Assembly: GCF_009674485.1 (NCBI RefSeq)
Contig: NZ_WKJJ01000006.1
Location: forward strand, 1-64,000
Direction of reading: 5' to 3'
Source of the DNA: Pseudoduganella rivuli
Lineage (GTDB): Bacteria > Pseudomonadota > Gammaproteobacteria > Burkholderiales > Burkholderiaceae_D
DNA: 64,000 nucleotides
Of this stretch, positions 41,661 through 50,231 are shown piece by piece. Position numbers and translations under genes: made by a program. How positions within the stretch are numbered: position 1 is the first letter of the stretch; each line of letters opens with the position of its first letter. The notes under the pieces are model-generated. The model worked only from the letters and a program-made list of their open reading frames with translations, did no database searches and was not told the origin of the DNA.

Positions 41661-42533
41661 TTATAGAGGCATATAACGTTCGATGACGAGGTCACCGGCC
41701 AGCAGCGGCCGCCGCAAAATCTGGTACACGTCGATATCGAATTCCCCGCGCGCCAGCTTGCGCCGCCGCCCCTTGGGTTTGACGCCGAGATAGCACCAGC
41801 GGTCCACCAGGTGCACCTGGCGCAAGCCATCCGATTCTTCGACGATGCCGATCGCGCCGTCATACGGCCAGCGCGCCACTTGCCAGGCAATCAGCGCTTC
41901 CAGCAAGCGCAACCGGTGCAGGTCGTGGGTTTCATGTCCCGCGCAGGCGCCACGGCAACGGCCGATCTGGTGCGCAAAACAGGCGCGGCCCCTGGAGATT
42001 TTTTCCAGCCCCAGCAACGCCGGACACAGCCCGTGCAGTTGCACCAGGTCGCGCAACGCTTCCTGCGCCGCCTGGCGGCTGCCGAACAGGCCGAACAGGT
42101 TATCGGTGGCGGCAAAATCCCGTTCGCGGCCAAACACCAGTTGCAGCGTCACGCCGTCGTCCGGCACGAGATAACCGCACATTTCTCGCGTGCGGCGCAA
42201 TTTCTGGTTGAACACCGGCTGCCATTGCTTGATCAATTGCGCTTCGCGCAACAGGGCGCCGATTTCCCCGCCGGTGCGCTCGAAATCCACGCGGGCGGTG
42301 CGCGCCAGCATCTGCATTTCTTCCGGGGTGCGCAAATGGCTCAAGACGCGGTGGCGGATGTTGACACTTTTGCCAACATAGACCGCCACGCCGTCCGCGT
42401 CGCGGAACACATAAATGCCGGGTTGCTGCGGCAGCGCATCGAGGCTGGCGCGGTCGATATGGGACGGATAACTGAACGACAAGGCAGGATCGCTGCGAAC
42501 GAGCAGTCCCACTGAATTGACATGGGTACGCAT
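41661..42533 (-). CDS. cho: Cho-type UvrC-homologue nuclease (GIY-YIG)
   Basis: A 290-residue excinuclease. The N-terminal GIY-YIG domain shows QQPGIYVFRDADGVAVYVGKSVNIRHRV (two short reads: QQPGIYVFRDADG and VYVGKSVNIRHRV), the catalytic Arg/Glu helix EIGALLREAQLIKQWQPVFN, and the second half has a Cys-rich patch RACFAHQIGRCRGACAG typical of Cho and UvrC. Cho makes the 3' incision near bulky DNA lesions, and length matches E. coli Cho (295). It lacks the UvrB-binding and RNase H-like domains of UvrC. Divergent from the YgjP-like gene with no gap beyond 59 bp. Confidence 0.92.
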   Translation of the reverse strand: MRTHVNSVGLLVRSDPALSFSYPSHIDRASLDALPQQPGIYVFRDADGVAVYVGKSVNIRHRVLSHLRTPEEMQMLARTARVDFERTGGEIGALLREAQLIKQWQPVFNQKLRRTREMCGYLVPDDGVTLQLVFGRERDFAATDNLFGLFGSRQAAQEALRDLVQLHGLCPALLGLEKISRGRACFAHQIGRCRGACAGHETHDLHRLRLLEALIAWQVARWPYDGAIGIVEESDGLRQVHLVDRWCYLGVKPKGRRRKLARGEFDIDVYQILRRPLLAGDLVIERYMPL

Positions 42534-42592
42534 CGCGCCATGATATGGTACATTTCCGCTCTTGTCCCGCAGAAATACACGCCTTGTCTCTT

Positions 42593-43105
42593 ATGCAGCC
42601 CCTGAAATACCTGAGTGCCTATTCCGACCAAACCCAGCAACAAGTCCGGCTGTTGATGGACCAGGGCCGCCTGGGCGAAGTGTTATTGAAACGCTATCCG
42701 GCCGCGCACGACGTCCGCAATGACAAGGCGCTGTACCAGTACGTGCAAGACTTGCGCGACGAATTCCTGCGCAACGCGGCGCCCATCGACAAGGTCATGT
42801 TCGACAGCAAAATCCACGTTATCAATCACGCGCTGGGGCTGCACACGTCGATTTCCCGCGTCCAGGGTGGCAAGCTGAAGGCCAAGCATGAAATCCGTAT
42901 CGGCACCATGTTCCGCGATGCGCCGCCGGAATTCCTGCGCATGATCGCCGTCCACGAGCTGGCGCACGTGAAGGAAAAGCAGCACGACAAGGCGTTTTAT
43001 AAACTGTGCACGTACATGGAACCGAATTACCACCAGTACGAATTCGATGTGCGGTTGTACCTGACGGCGATCGATGCGGAAGGGAAGAAATTGTGGGGCG
43101 CCTGA
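42593..43105 (+). CDS. YgjP-like metallopeptidase domain protein
   Basis: A 170-residue protein with the zincin motif VHELAHVKEKQHDKAFY, the standard HELAH..K..H pattern of the YgjP/DUF45 group where the third His is in KQHDKAFY. Upstream segment IGTMFRDAPPEFLRMIA leads to the active-site helix. It is soluble, without a signal peptide. Physiological substrate is unknown. ATG 42593 is chosen since the homology begins soon after; a clear ribosome binding site is missing. Confidence 0.88.
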   Translation: MQPLKYLSAYSDQTQQQVRLLMDQGRLGEVLLKRYPAAHDVRNDKALYQYVQDLRDEFLRNAAPIDKVMFDSKIHVINHALGLHTSISRVQGGKLKAKHEIRIGTMFRDAPPEFLRMIAVHELAHVKEKQHDKAFYKLCTYMEPNYHQYEFDVRLYLTAIDAEGKKLWGA

Positions 43106-43132
43106 GCGTTCGCCGCGCCCCACGGCCGTGCA

Positions 43133-43681
43133 TCAAAGGTTGACGAAACGCTTCAGCAAGGCTGCCGGATCCGTTTCCACCATCATCATTTCCGCATGCT
43201 GCGGCTTGATGAAGCCCTGCTCTTTCGCGTGGTGGATGAAACCCACCAGGCTGTCATAAAAACCATCCACGTTCAGCAAGCCGACCGGCTTGGAGTGGAT
43301 GCCCAGCTGCGACCACGTCAGCATTTCAAACAATTCTTCCATGGTCCCCATGCCGCCGGGCATGGCAATGAAACCGTCGGCCAGTTGCGCCATCATGGCT
43401 TTGCGCTCGTGCATGTCCTTGACGATGAACTGGCGGGTCAGGCCCGTGTGCCCCACTTCGCGCTCCATCAGCGCGGTCGGAATCACACCAGTGACTTCGC
43501 CGCCCAGGCGCAGCACTTCATCGGCAATCACGCCCATCAGCCCCACGTTGCCGCCGCCATATACCAGCGACAAATTGGCTTCCACCATGGCGTGCGCCAG
43601 CCGGCGCGCCTCGTCCGCATAACGGGGGGAGACACCGGCATTGGCGCCGCAATAGACACAGATCGATTTCACAGCCTGCAC
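43133..43681 (-). CDS. LOG-family nucleotide phosphoribohydrolase
   Basis: A 182-residue protein of the TIGR00730/LOG family: SICVYCGANAGVSPRYADEAR, LVYGGGNVGLMGVIAD and PGGMGTMEELFEMLTW, which is the PGGxGTxxE signature of phosphoribohydrolases acting on cytokinin or purine nucleotides. It starts with GTG 43681 immediately after the TPR gene stop codon, with GAGG upstream, so the two are co-translated. A second GTG at 43672 is possible. Confidence 0.92.
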   Translation of the reverse strand: MQAVKSICVYCGANAGVSPRYADEARRLAHAMVEANLSLVYGGGNVGLMGVIADEVLRLGGEVTGVIPTALMEREVGHTGLTRQFIVKDMHERKAMMAQLADGFIAMPGGMGTMEELFEMLTWSQLGIHSKPVGLLNVDGFYDSLVGFIHHAKEQGFIKPQHAEMMMVETDPAALLKRFVNL

Positions 43682-44458
43682 TTACTCGTCCTCTAACTCG
43701 GATTTGGCCAGCTCCACGTCCAGCCGTTCGTTGGCGTCCGCCGCGTCGTGCTCGGCCGCCTTCTCGTACAAAGCGACAGCTTCGTCCATTTTCTTCTTGC
43801 CGTCCAGCATGACGAGCGCATTCGCATATTCGATGTGCGTTATAGCGCTGTCCGGATTGAGTTCCGCCGCCTTCTTAAACAGCTTGTAACCCTCTTCCTT
43901 TTTCGCGCCATACGTCAGGCCGGCAATCATCGAACCAACCTTGTCGACGATTTCCGCGTGGTAGCTGCCCAGTGCGATGTGCGCGTCGGCGTGCTTGGGC
44001 GCCAGCTTGATGGCGGTGTCCAGGCTGTTCTTGACTTTCGCGCCGATGCCCTGCGACAGCGCCTTCACCACGGAAATGCCCTGCGCATAACGGCCCAGCG
44101 CATACGCGTGCCAATAGAAGCCGGCCGCGTTTTTCGGCTGTTCTTCCTGTTGCTGTTCGCAGCGTTCCGCCACTTCCAGGTACAGGTCCAGCTTTTTCTT
44201 GTCGCTCTTTTCCAGGTAATTGGCATAGATGCACGTCGCGCGGTTCGCCACCGAGTAACCGTCGACACCCTGCGCCAGCCCCAATTGCGCGGCTTTTTCA
44301 AAGTCGCCGGCGTGGTAGGCAATCCATGCCTGCACCAGTTCCGGATTCGACGGGAACGGTTCCGCATCGCTGGCGTGCAGGCGCGCCCACGCTTTTTTCA
44401 GGCCGGCGGCGGTGTAGACGTAAGCGTCGTCCGCATACGGGAATTTGGTCCATGCCAT
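43682..44458 (-). CDS. TPR-repeat protein of unknown role
   Basis: A 258-residue cytosolic protein without signal. Helical repeats include AWIAYHAGDFEKAAQLGLAQG, SLDTAIKLAPKHADAHIALGSYH, KLFKKAAELNPDSAITHIEYAN and AVALYEKAAEHDAADANERLD, of which the last three fit the TPR consensus. The N-terminus (MAWTKFPYADDAYVYTAAGLKKAW) is specific to a family found in betaproteobacteria. It may serve as a scaffold. Followed directly by the LOG gene and preceded by a TetR gene 11 bp upstream, so all are one transcription unit. Confidence 0.8.
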   Translation of the reverse strand: MAWTKFPYADDAYVYTAAGLKKAWARLHASDAEPFPSNPELVQAWIAYHAGDFEKAAQLGLAQGVDGYSVANRATCIYANYLEKSDKKKLDLYLEVAERCEQQQEEQPKNAAGFYWHAYALGRYAQGISVVKALSQGIGAKVKNSLDTAIKLAPKHADAHIALGSYHAEIVDKVGSMIAGLTYGAKKEEGYKLFKKAAELNPDSAITHIEYANALVMLDGKKKMDEAVALYEKAAEHDAADANERLDVELAKSELEDE

Positions 44459-44469
44459 GTGTGCTTCTC

Positions 44470-45135
44470 CTAGGTGAGTTTTTTTAAGTATTCTTCAGAC
44501 AGCTTTTGGAACAGCAATTGCGTCTCACCGCGCAGGTACGGACCGATTTGCGACAGCACCTGGTAGCAACCGCGGGCCAGCGCATCGGCCATCGATTGCT
44601 GTTCCGTGTATTTGCGCGGGTTGCGCACGTATTCGTACGACAGCCAATAGGTGGCCACCACCACCATGTTGGTCGCCATCGCATCGATCTGCGCATCGGA
44701 CGCTTCCAGCGATTGTTCGCTGCGCAAGTCTTCGCATAACTGCTTTGCGACTTTGATCTTGTGCGCAAGGATCTGCTTGAAGTGCAATTCCAGTTTGCGG
44801 TTACGCGACAATAAATCGTTGAGGTCGCGGTAAAAGAAACGGTAACGCCAGATCAATTCAAACATCAGGTGCAAATACAGCCATACGTCTTCGATATTCG
44901 AACGGCGGCCATCCGGCACTTGCAATATGCGTTCGATTTCACCTTCGAATTGCGTGAAAATCGAATTAACAATATCGTCTTTATTACGGAAGTGATAATA
45001 CAGATTACCCGGCGATATATTCATTTCTTCGGCAATCACGGTGGTCGTGATATTGGGCTCGCCGAATTCGTTAAATAAGCGAAGGGATAATTCCAGGATA
45101 CGTTCGCGCGTGCGCCGTGGTGCTTTTTGTTGCAT
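44470..45135 (-). CDS. TetR/AcrR-family regulator
   Basis: A 221-residue repressor. The DNA-binding domain is RRTRERILELSLRLFNEFG, TTTVIAEEMNISPGNLYYHF and RNKDDIVNSIF. The C-terminal part (FYRDLNDLLSRNRKLELHFKQ, NMVVVATYWLSYEYVRNPRKY) fits the group whose ligands are often acyl-CoAs or fatty-acid derivatives. Start ATG 45135 is where homology begins; in-frame codons to 45222 would overlap the patatin gene. It may regulate the neighbouring lipid genes, but this is only positional. Confidence 0.9.
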   Translation of the reverse strand: MQQKAPRRTRERILELSLRLFNEFGEPNITTTVIAEEMNISPGNLYYHFRNKDDIVNSIFTQFEGEIERILQVPDGRRSNIEDVWLYLHLMFELIWRYRFFYRDLNDLLSRNRKLELHFKQILAHKIKVAKQLCEDLRSEQSLEASDAQIDAMATNMVVVATYWLSYEYVRNPRKYTEQQSMADALARGCYQVLSQIGPYLRGETQLLFQKLSEEYLKKLT

Positions 45136-45199
45136 GGTTGTCGTTATCTGTTTTTCTTCATGCAAGGATAACACCGAAGCATCGCTTTCCACAGGCCTA

Positions 45200-46423
45200 T
45201 TACTGCTGCGCTTCAACCCCATGCACCACTCTCAAGTAACGTTCCAGGTCGGCCAGCGCGGCATCCAGTTCCAGCAGCGACTTGCGTGGCGGCGCGTCGC
45301 TGACGAGACGAAGACTTTTATCTTGCAAGACAGATTCCCTTAACCGCATGCCATGGCGGGCCAGTTTCGGCCCCAGAATGTGGCGCTGTTGCCACAATGC
45401 CTGGCGCGTGTGCTGATACGCCTGTTCGCACGTATGACGCCGGTTGTTGTAGCTGAACATCGCCGTAAAGAACAGTTCCGCATCGGCTTCGCTAGGCTGG
45501 AACAGCAGGATATCGACGTGTGGATGGCTGACCTGGTAGCTGGCCAGGCCGGTTTCCAGGCGCGAATGCAAAATCGAGCGGATGGTTTGCGATAGCACGT
45601 CGATCAGGCCGCCATTGACCAGCTTGCCGGCGCCCGCCTTGAACCGGGCGTTGTAAGGAACGATGGGATTAACCAGTAACAGCAATTCCACGCCCTCTTC
45701 CAGCGCAATCGACGAATGCATGGTTTTGCGCAAAGCGCCGTCGACGAAATGATGGCCATTGATTTCCACCGGCGGGAACAAGCCGGGGACAGCCGCGCTG
45801 GCTTGCACGGCCGTCGAGATCGGTGTGCTGTCCCAGCCGGTTTCGCCAAAGCGCACGGCCTTGCCCGTGTCGAGGTCGGTGGCGACGATCACAAGTTTGC
45901 GGCCCAGCTTGCGGAAATCGTTGGTGCGGCCCGCCTGGCTGTAGACCGATTCCAGGTAGCGGCCCAGCGAATCGGCCGACAGGAAGCCGGCCGGCAACGC
46001 TTCCTTCAAACGCTCGAACGAGCCCGCCAGGCTCTTGCGGTTGCGCGCATAGTGCAGCAGGCTGCTGGCCAGCAGGCGCGGCACGGTACGGGCGCGCTTG
46101 GCCAGTTCGCGCAGCGCAGGGCGCAGCAGGGTTTCCGGGCGGAACAGCAGCGCCCCTTCGGCGGCTTCCACGTCGCTTTCCACGAACAACCGGCACATCT
46201 GGTGCGGCGTGACACCATTGGCCAGCGCCGACGTGATCACGGCGCCCGCGCTGACGCCGACGTAAATGTCGGCCTTGTTCAAATCCAGTCCTTCGATGGC
46301 TTCCGCGATCGCGGCCAGCGCACCGATTTCATATACGACGGCCAGCGGACCACCGCCCGCCAGCGCCAGCCCGACTTTCACGGGTGGCTTTGTCTCTTGC
46401 TTATGATTCTGTTCTACGGGCAT
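45200..46423 (-). CDS. Patatin-like phospholipase
   Basis: A 407-residue lipid hydrolase. The glycine-rich start is LALAGGGPLAVVYEIGALAA, with GGGP in place of GGGxRG. The nucleophile motif is YVGVSAGAVITSALANG (GxSxG), and the catalytic Asp is in HHFVDGALRKT (DGA). It is cytosolic or membrane-peripheral, with no signal. The C-terminal third is family-specific. Encoded between the TetR gene and the phasin-like gene. With the phasin and acyl-CoA reductase it suggests turnover of storage lipid or polyhydroxyalkanoate granules. Confidence 0.93.
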   Translation of the reverse strand: MPVEQNHKQETKPPVKVGLALAGGGPLAVVYEIGALAAIAEAIEGLDLNKADIYVGVSAGAVITSALANGVTPHQMCRLFVESDVEAAEGALLFRPETLLRPALRELAKRARTVPRLLASSLLHYARNRKSLAGSFERLKEALPAGFLSADSLGRYLESVYSQAGRTNDFRKLGRKLVIVATDLDTGKAVRFGETGWDSTPISTAVQASAAVPGLFPPVEINGHHFVDGALRKTMHSSIALEEGVELLLLVNPIVPYNARFKAGAGKLVNGGLIDVLSQTIRSILHSRLETGLASYQVSHPHVDILLFQPSEADAELFFTAMFSYNNRRHTCEQAYQHTRQALWQQRHILGPKLARHGMRLRESVLQDKSLRLVSDAPPRKSLLELDAALADLERYLRVVHGVEAQQ

Positions 46424-46456
46424 GTAATTCCATTAACGCCGAATAAGCGGCCAAAA

Positions 46457-46484
46457 ACGCAAAAGGCCCGCACGTGGCAGGCCT
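46457..46484 (-). terminator. Terminator of the phasin gene
   Basis: Minus-strand hairpin AGGCCTGC-CACGT-GCGGGCCT (46484-46464; includes one G-U pair) followed by TTTT and a second T-run. It is about 76 bp after the phasin stop. Confidence 0.65.
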
Positions 46485-46494
46485 GTAGCAAATT

Positions 46495-46540
46495 CCCTCG
46501 GACCCGGCCCGCAAGCGGGCCGGGGGAGGAGGACCGAGGG
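46495..46540. repeat. Large nested palindrome downstream of the phasin gene
   Basis: CCCGGCCCGC-AA-GCGGGCCGGG (46503-46524) nested in the outer arms CCCTCGG (46495-46501) and CCGAGGG (46534-46540). It gives a very stable hairpin just after the phasin stop codon and before the terminator, probably a 3'-stabilising or termination structure. Confidence 0.55.
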
Positions 46541-46559
46541 AACTTGTCGAACGGCCTGC

Positions 46560-47195
46560 TTACGCTGCTTCTTTCTTGGCTGCGCTCACGGAAGCGGCAG
46601 TCGGGAAGGCGATGGCGGCAGCCGCTTTAGGCGCTTCGGCTTTGGCAACGGCAGCTTTCTTGGCTGCTGGCTTACGGGTAGCGGCTTTCTTTGGAGCAGC
46701 TTCAGCTTTCGGCGCAGCGGCTTTCTTGGCGGCTGGCTTTTTCGCTGCTGGCTTGGCGGCGGCTTTGGCGGCTGGCTTGGCTGCCACAACGATCTTCTTG
46801 CCGGTCAGCTCTTCCACTGCTTTGGTCAGGGCTTCAACGCGCTTGTTCAGTTCTTGCACGTCTTTCTGGGTTGGAACGCCGATGGTGCCCAAGGCGCGGG
46901 AAACGCGGTCTTCGAACACTTGTTCCAGCTTGTCCCACGAACCGGCGGCTTGCTTGCCAACACCGCTGACGGTGTCGCGCACTTCGGAGACTTTATCTTC
47001 GGCCAGATCACGGGTACGCTTTTGCAACGCGGTACCTTCTTTCACCAGCTTGGCAAACACGCGGCCGCCTTCTTCTTGCGCTTTAGCGAATGCGCCCAGG
47101 CCTGCTTGCCAGATTTGCTGTGCGGAATTGCGCACTGCGCTAGCCAGTTGTTTGTCGTCTTCTTTTGCTGCCAGGGATTTCAGTTTCTTTGCCAT
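46560..47195 (-). CDS. PhaF-like phasin with histone H1-like tail
   Basis: A 211-residue granule-associated protein. The N-terminal amphipathic part SAVRNSAQQIWQAGLGAFAKAQ is a phasin/PHA-granule domain, followed by a coiled coil (DVQELNKRVEALTKAVEELTG). The C-terminal 90 residues are Ala/Lys/Pro repeats (AKPAAKKPAAKKAAAPK), as in PhaF and histone H1-like proteins that bind DNA and attach PHA granules to the nucleoid. The very low-complexity tail makes codon use monotonous. Divergent from the acyl-CoA reductase gene across 197 bp. Confidence 0.92.
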   Translation of the reverse strand: MAKKLKSLAAKEDDKQLASAVRNSAQQIWQAGLGAFAKAQEEGGRVFAKLVKEGTALQKRTRDLAEDKVSEVRDTVSGVGKQAAGSWDKLEQVFEDRVSRALGTIGVPTQKDVQELNKRVEALTKAVEELTGKKIVVAAKPAAKAAAKPAAKKPAAKKAAAPKAEAAPKKAATRKPAAKKAAVAKAEAPKAAAAIAFPTAASVSAAKKEAA

Positions 47196-47392
47196 TGTAA
47201 GCTCCTAAAGAGTCTTTCGTTTAATCGGATCGTTCCTTGCGATGAAAACATTTTAGGGGTCATTTCTAGAGATGGGCTTCTAATGGGGTAGAGTATGCGT
47301 TCTAATGAACATTGCAACAGTGCTTGCCAATTGTTGCCTGTCCTGTAATGATTGCCGGGTTGTCGATACTTAAAGAATAAAGGAGAGACTTA

Positions 47393-49381
47393 ATGCAATA
47401 CTTTGTTACCGGAGCGACTGGTTTTATCGGCAAACGCCTGGTCAGGAAACTGCTGGAAAAGAAAGGCAGCGTAGTCTATTTCCTGATGCGTGAAAGCAGC
47501 AGCGACAAGCTGCCGGCGCTCTACGAATACTGGGGCGTCAGCAAATCACGTGCAATTCCGGTATTCGGCGACTTGCGCAGTCCTAAGCTTGGCGTCTCCA
47601 AAGACGACATTAAGCAACTGAACAAGAATATCGATCACTTTTACCACCTGGCTGCCATTTACGACATGCTGGCCGACGCTGACGAGCAAATCGCCGTCAA
47701 TGTCGAAGGCACGCGCAATACCGTGGAATTCGCCAATGCGATCCAGGCCGGTATTCTGCACCACGTGAGTTCGATTGCCGCCGCCGGCATGTTTGAAGGC
47801 ATCTTCCGCGAAGATATGTTTGACGAGGCGGAGAATCTCGACCATCCGTATTTCGCCACCAAACACGAATCCGAGAAAATCGTCCGCCAGGAAACCAAGG
47901 GCGCGTGGCGCGTATATCGCCCCGGCATGGTGGTCGGCGACTCCAAGACCGGCGAAATGGATAAAATCGACGGTCCGTATTATTTCTTCAAGCTGATCCA
48001 GCGCATCCGCCAATTGCTGCCGCCATGGATGCCGACCATCGGCATCGAAGGCGGCCGCATCAACATCGTGCCGGTCGATTACGTGGTCAACGCGATGCAC
48101 CACATTTCGCACCAGCCCGACCTGGATGGCCGCGCCTTCCACCTGACGGACCCGGAACCGCTGCGCGTGGGCGAAGTGCTGAACATCTTCTGCCGCGCCG
48201 CCCATGCCCCGACCATGAGCATCCGCATCAATGCGGCGCTGTTCGGCTTCATCCCGAAATCCATCAAAAAGGGCGTGATGGCGCTGACGCCGGTGCGCCG
48301 CGTGCGCGACGCCGTCATGAAAGACCTGGGTTTGCCGCCGGACTTGATGAACTTCATCAACTACCCTACCCGCTTCGATAACCGCGACACCACCAAGGCG
48401 CTGAAAGGCACCGGCATTGCGTGCCCGCCGCTGGACAGCTACGCCGCGCCGGTGTGGGATTACTGGGAACGCAATCTGGACCCGGACCTGTTCATCGACC
48501 ACACGCTGCGCGGCCAGGTGGCCGGCAAGGTGGTGCTGGTGACGGGCGGCTCGTCCGGTATCGGCCTGGCCGCCGCCCACAAGCTGGCCGAGGCCGGCGC
48601 CATCACCATCATTTGCGGCCGCGACGAGGAAAAGCTGGCGGAAGCGAAGAAGGAAGTGGAAGACCGAGGCTTCGAGCTGATCACATATTCGGCCGACCTG
48701 TCGGACATGGCCGACATCGACCGTTTCGCCAAGGTGCTGCTGGAAAACCACGGCGGCGTGGATGTGCTGGTCAACAACGCGGGCCGTTCGATCCGCCGCG
48801 CCATCGAATCGTCGTATGACCGTTTCCACGATTTCGAACGCACGATGCAACTGAATTACTTCGGTGCGCTGCGCCTGACGATGGCGCTGATGCCATCGAT
48901 GACGGCAAAAAAACGCGGCCACGTGATCAACATTTCGTCGATCGGCGTGCTGACCAATGCACCGCGCTTCTCGGCCTACGTGGCGTCGAAGGCCGCGCTG
49001 GATGCGTGGACCCGCTGCGCGTCGTCCGAACTGCAAGACCTGGGCATCAAGTTCACGACCATCAACATGCCGCTGGTCCGCACGCCGATGATCGCGCCAA
49101 CCAAGATCTACCAGAACGTGCCGACGCTGTCGCCGGAAGAAGCAGGCGACCTGATCGCGGAAGCCATCGTGTGGAAACCGGTCCGCATCGCCACCCGCGT
49201 CGGCATCTTCGGCCAGGTGCTGCATGCGCTGATGCCGCGCGTCGCGCAGATCGTGCTGAACACCACGTTCCGCATGTTCCCGGATTCGGAAGCGGCCAAG
49301 GGCGCCGATGGCAAGAAGGCGCCACAAATGTCGTCCGAACAGATCGCGATGCAGCAGTTGCTGCGCGGGGTGCATTTCTAA
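47393..49381 (+). CDS. Bifunctional fatty acyl-CoA reductase-like protein (two SDR domains)
   Basis: A 662-residue protein with two Rossmann domains. The N-terminal extended SDR has VTGATGFIGKRLVRKLL (residues 4-20), DHFYHLAAIYDM, HHVSSIAAAGMFEGIFREDMF and the YxxxK site YFATKHESEK. The C-terminal classical SDR has VTGGSSGIGLAAAHKLAEAG, VLVNNAGRSIRRAI, HVINISSIGVLTNAPRFSAY and YVASK. Length, order and many segments match, from memory, the Marinobacter acyl-CoA reductase Maqu_2507, which reduces acyl-CoA to fatty alcohol. It is monocistronic with GGAGAG before the ATG and a strong terminator after. Role in wax-ester or storage lipid synthesis is inferred from this similarity. Confidence 0.9.
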   Translation: MQYFVTGATGFIGKRLVRKLLEKKGSVVYFLMRESSSDKLPALYEYWGVSKSRAIPVFGDLRSPKLGVSKDDIKQLNKNIDHFYHLAAIYDMLADADEQIAVNVEGTRNTVEFANAIQAGILHHVSSIAAAGMFEGIFREDMFDEAENLDHPYFATKHESEKIVRQETKGAWRVYRPGMVVGDSKTGEMDKIDGPYYFFKLIQRIRQLLPPWMPTIGIEGGRINIVPVDYVVNAMHHISHQPDLDGRAFHLTDPEPLRVGEVLNIFCRAAHAPTMSIRINAALFGFIPKSIKKGVMALTPVRRVRDAVMKDLGLPPDLMNFINYPTRFDNRDTTKALKGTGIACPPLDSYAAPVWDYWERNLDPDLFIDHTLRGQVAGKVVLVTGGSSGIGLAAAHKLAEAGAITIICGRDEEKLAEAKKEVEDRGFELITYSADLSDMADIDRFAKVLLENHGGVDVLVNNAGRSIRRAIESSYDRFHDFERTMQLNYFGALRLTMALMPSMTAKKRGHVINISSIGVLTNAPRFSAYVASKAALDAWTRCASSELQDLGIKFTTINMPLVRTPMIAPTKIYQNVPTLSPEEAGDLIAEAIVWKPVRIATRVGIFGQVLHALMPRVAQIVLNTTFRMFPDSEAAKGADGKKAPQMSSEQIAMQQLLRGVHF

Positions 49382-49409
49382 GCTTCATCGCTTGACAGTG
49401 ATGCCTGCC

Positions 49410-49446
49410 AACGCCGGCGCCGGGTTATCCGGGCCGGCGTTTTTTT
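49410..49446 (+). terminator. Terminator after the acyl-CoA reductase gene
   Basis: 9-bp stem AACGCCGGC / GCCGGCGTT (49410-49418 with 49433-49441) with an inner CCGG pairing, followed by TTTTTT (49441-49446). Confidence 0.88.
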
Positions 49447-49453
49447 CGCCAGC

Positions 49454-50230
49454 CTACTTCGCCGGTGCGCGCATATCCGACGGCAACTGATGCGGCTGCA
49501 GCCACTTGCGGTGTATGCGCATGAAGGCGCCGTCGCGCTTCATGTCGCGCAGTGTCTCGTTCCACGCCCGCACCACGTCCGGTGGCGTGTCGCGGGAAAA
49601 CGCGAAAAACACGTCCTCCCTGCCAAGCGTGCGCAACAGCGCCATATCGCCACGGCGGTAGCCCGCGCGCTCCAGCGCCGGCCAGGCGATTTCCTCCCCT
49701 TCCACCAATAAATCAAAACGGCCCTGCATCAACATGCGCACACCCAGGTCGGAACTGTTGGTTTCATCCGTCACGTTCAAACCTTCGCGGCGCGCCACAT
49801 GGCTGAAAATGCTGCCGCGCCGCGCGCCCGCACGCAGCCTGTACGCGTCGTTGCCGAGGGCGCGCAACGCCTCGGCCTTGTCGGCTTTGACGAACACGGA
49901 AATATGCGCCGTGAACAGCGGTCCGGCAAACACCAGGTAAGCCGCCCGTTCCGGCGTCGGCACAATCGACAACAACATGACGTTGCGCTCATATTGGGCG
50001 ACGGTTTGCGCACGCGCCCACGGCACAATCTGAATCGGATCGTTGCGGCCCAGGCGCCGCTGCACTTCCTGCGCCAGTTCCACGGCAATGCCGGTGGGCT
50101 TGCCGTCTTCCATGTAACTGACGGGCCGGCTATCCATGCCGAACAGCCGCAATGGCGTGTCAAGCGCCGCCGCCGACGCCCACTGGCATGACAGCGCCAG
50201 CAGCAGGACAGCGCGGCGCGCCTTGTTCAT
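49454..50230 (-). CDS. Periplasmic solute-binding protein (SBP_bac_3 family)
   Basis: A 258-residue exported receptor with a Sec signal (AVLLLALSCQWASAAA). Fold markers: LRLFGMDSRPVSYMEDGKPTG, VELAQEVQRRLGRNDPIQI, VPTPERAAYLVFAGPL, MLMQGRFDLLVEGEEIAW and DTPPDVVRAWNETLRDM. These fit the amino acid/polar solute-binding family, in the subgroup found alone without ABC permeases, which often act as sensor inputs. No permease is nearby. Its stop is 8 bp from the terminator of the convergent reductase gene. It is encoded in the same direction as, and directly downstream of, the REC-GGDEF-EAL gene (1 bp gap). Confidence 0.88.
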   Translation of the reverse strand: MNKARRAVLLLALSCQWASAAALDTPLRLFGMDSRPVSYMEDGKPTGIAVELAQEVQRRLGRNDPIQIVPWARAQTVAQYERNVMLLSIVPTPERAAYLVFAGPLFTAHISVFVKADKAEALRALGNDAYRLRAGARRGSIFSHVARREGLNVTDETNSSDLGVRMLMQGRFDLLVEGEEIAWPALERAGYRRGDMALLRTLGREDVFFAFSRDTPPDVVRAWNETLRDMKRDGAFMRIHRKWLQPHQLPSDMRAPAK

Positions 50231-50231
50231 G

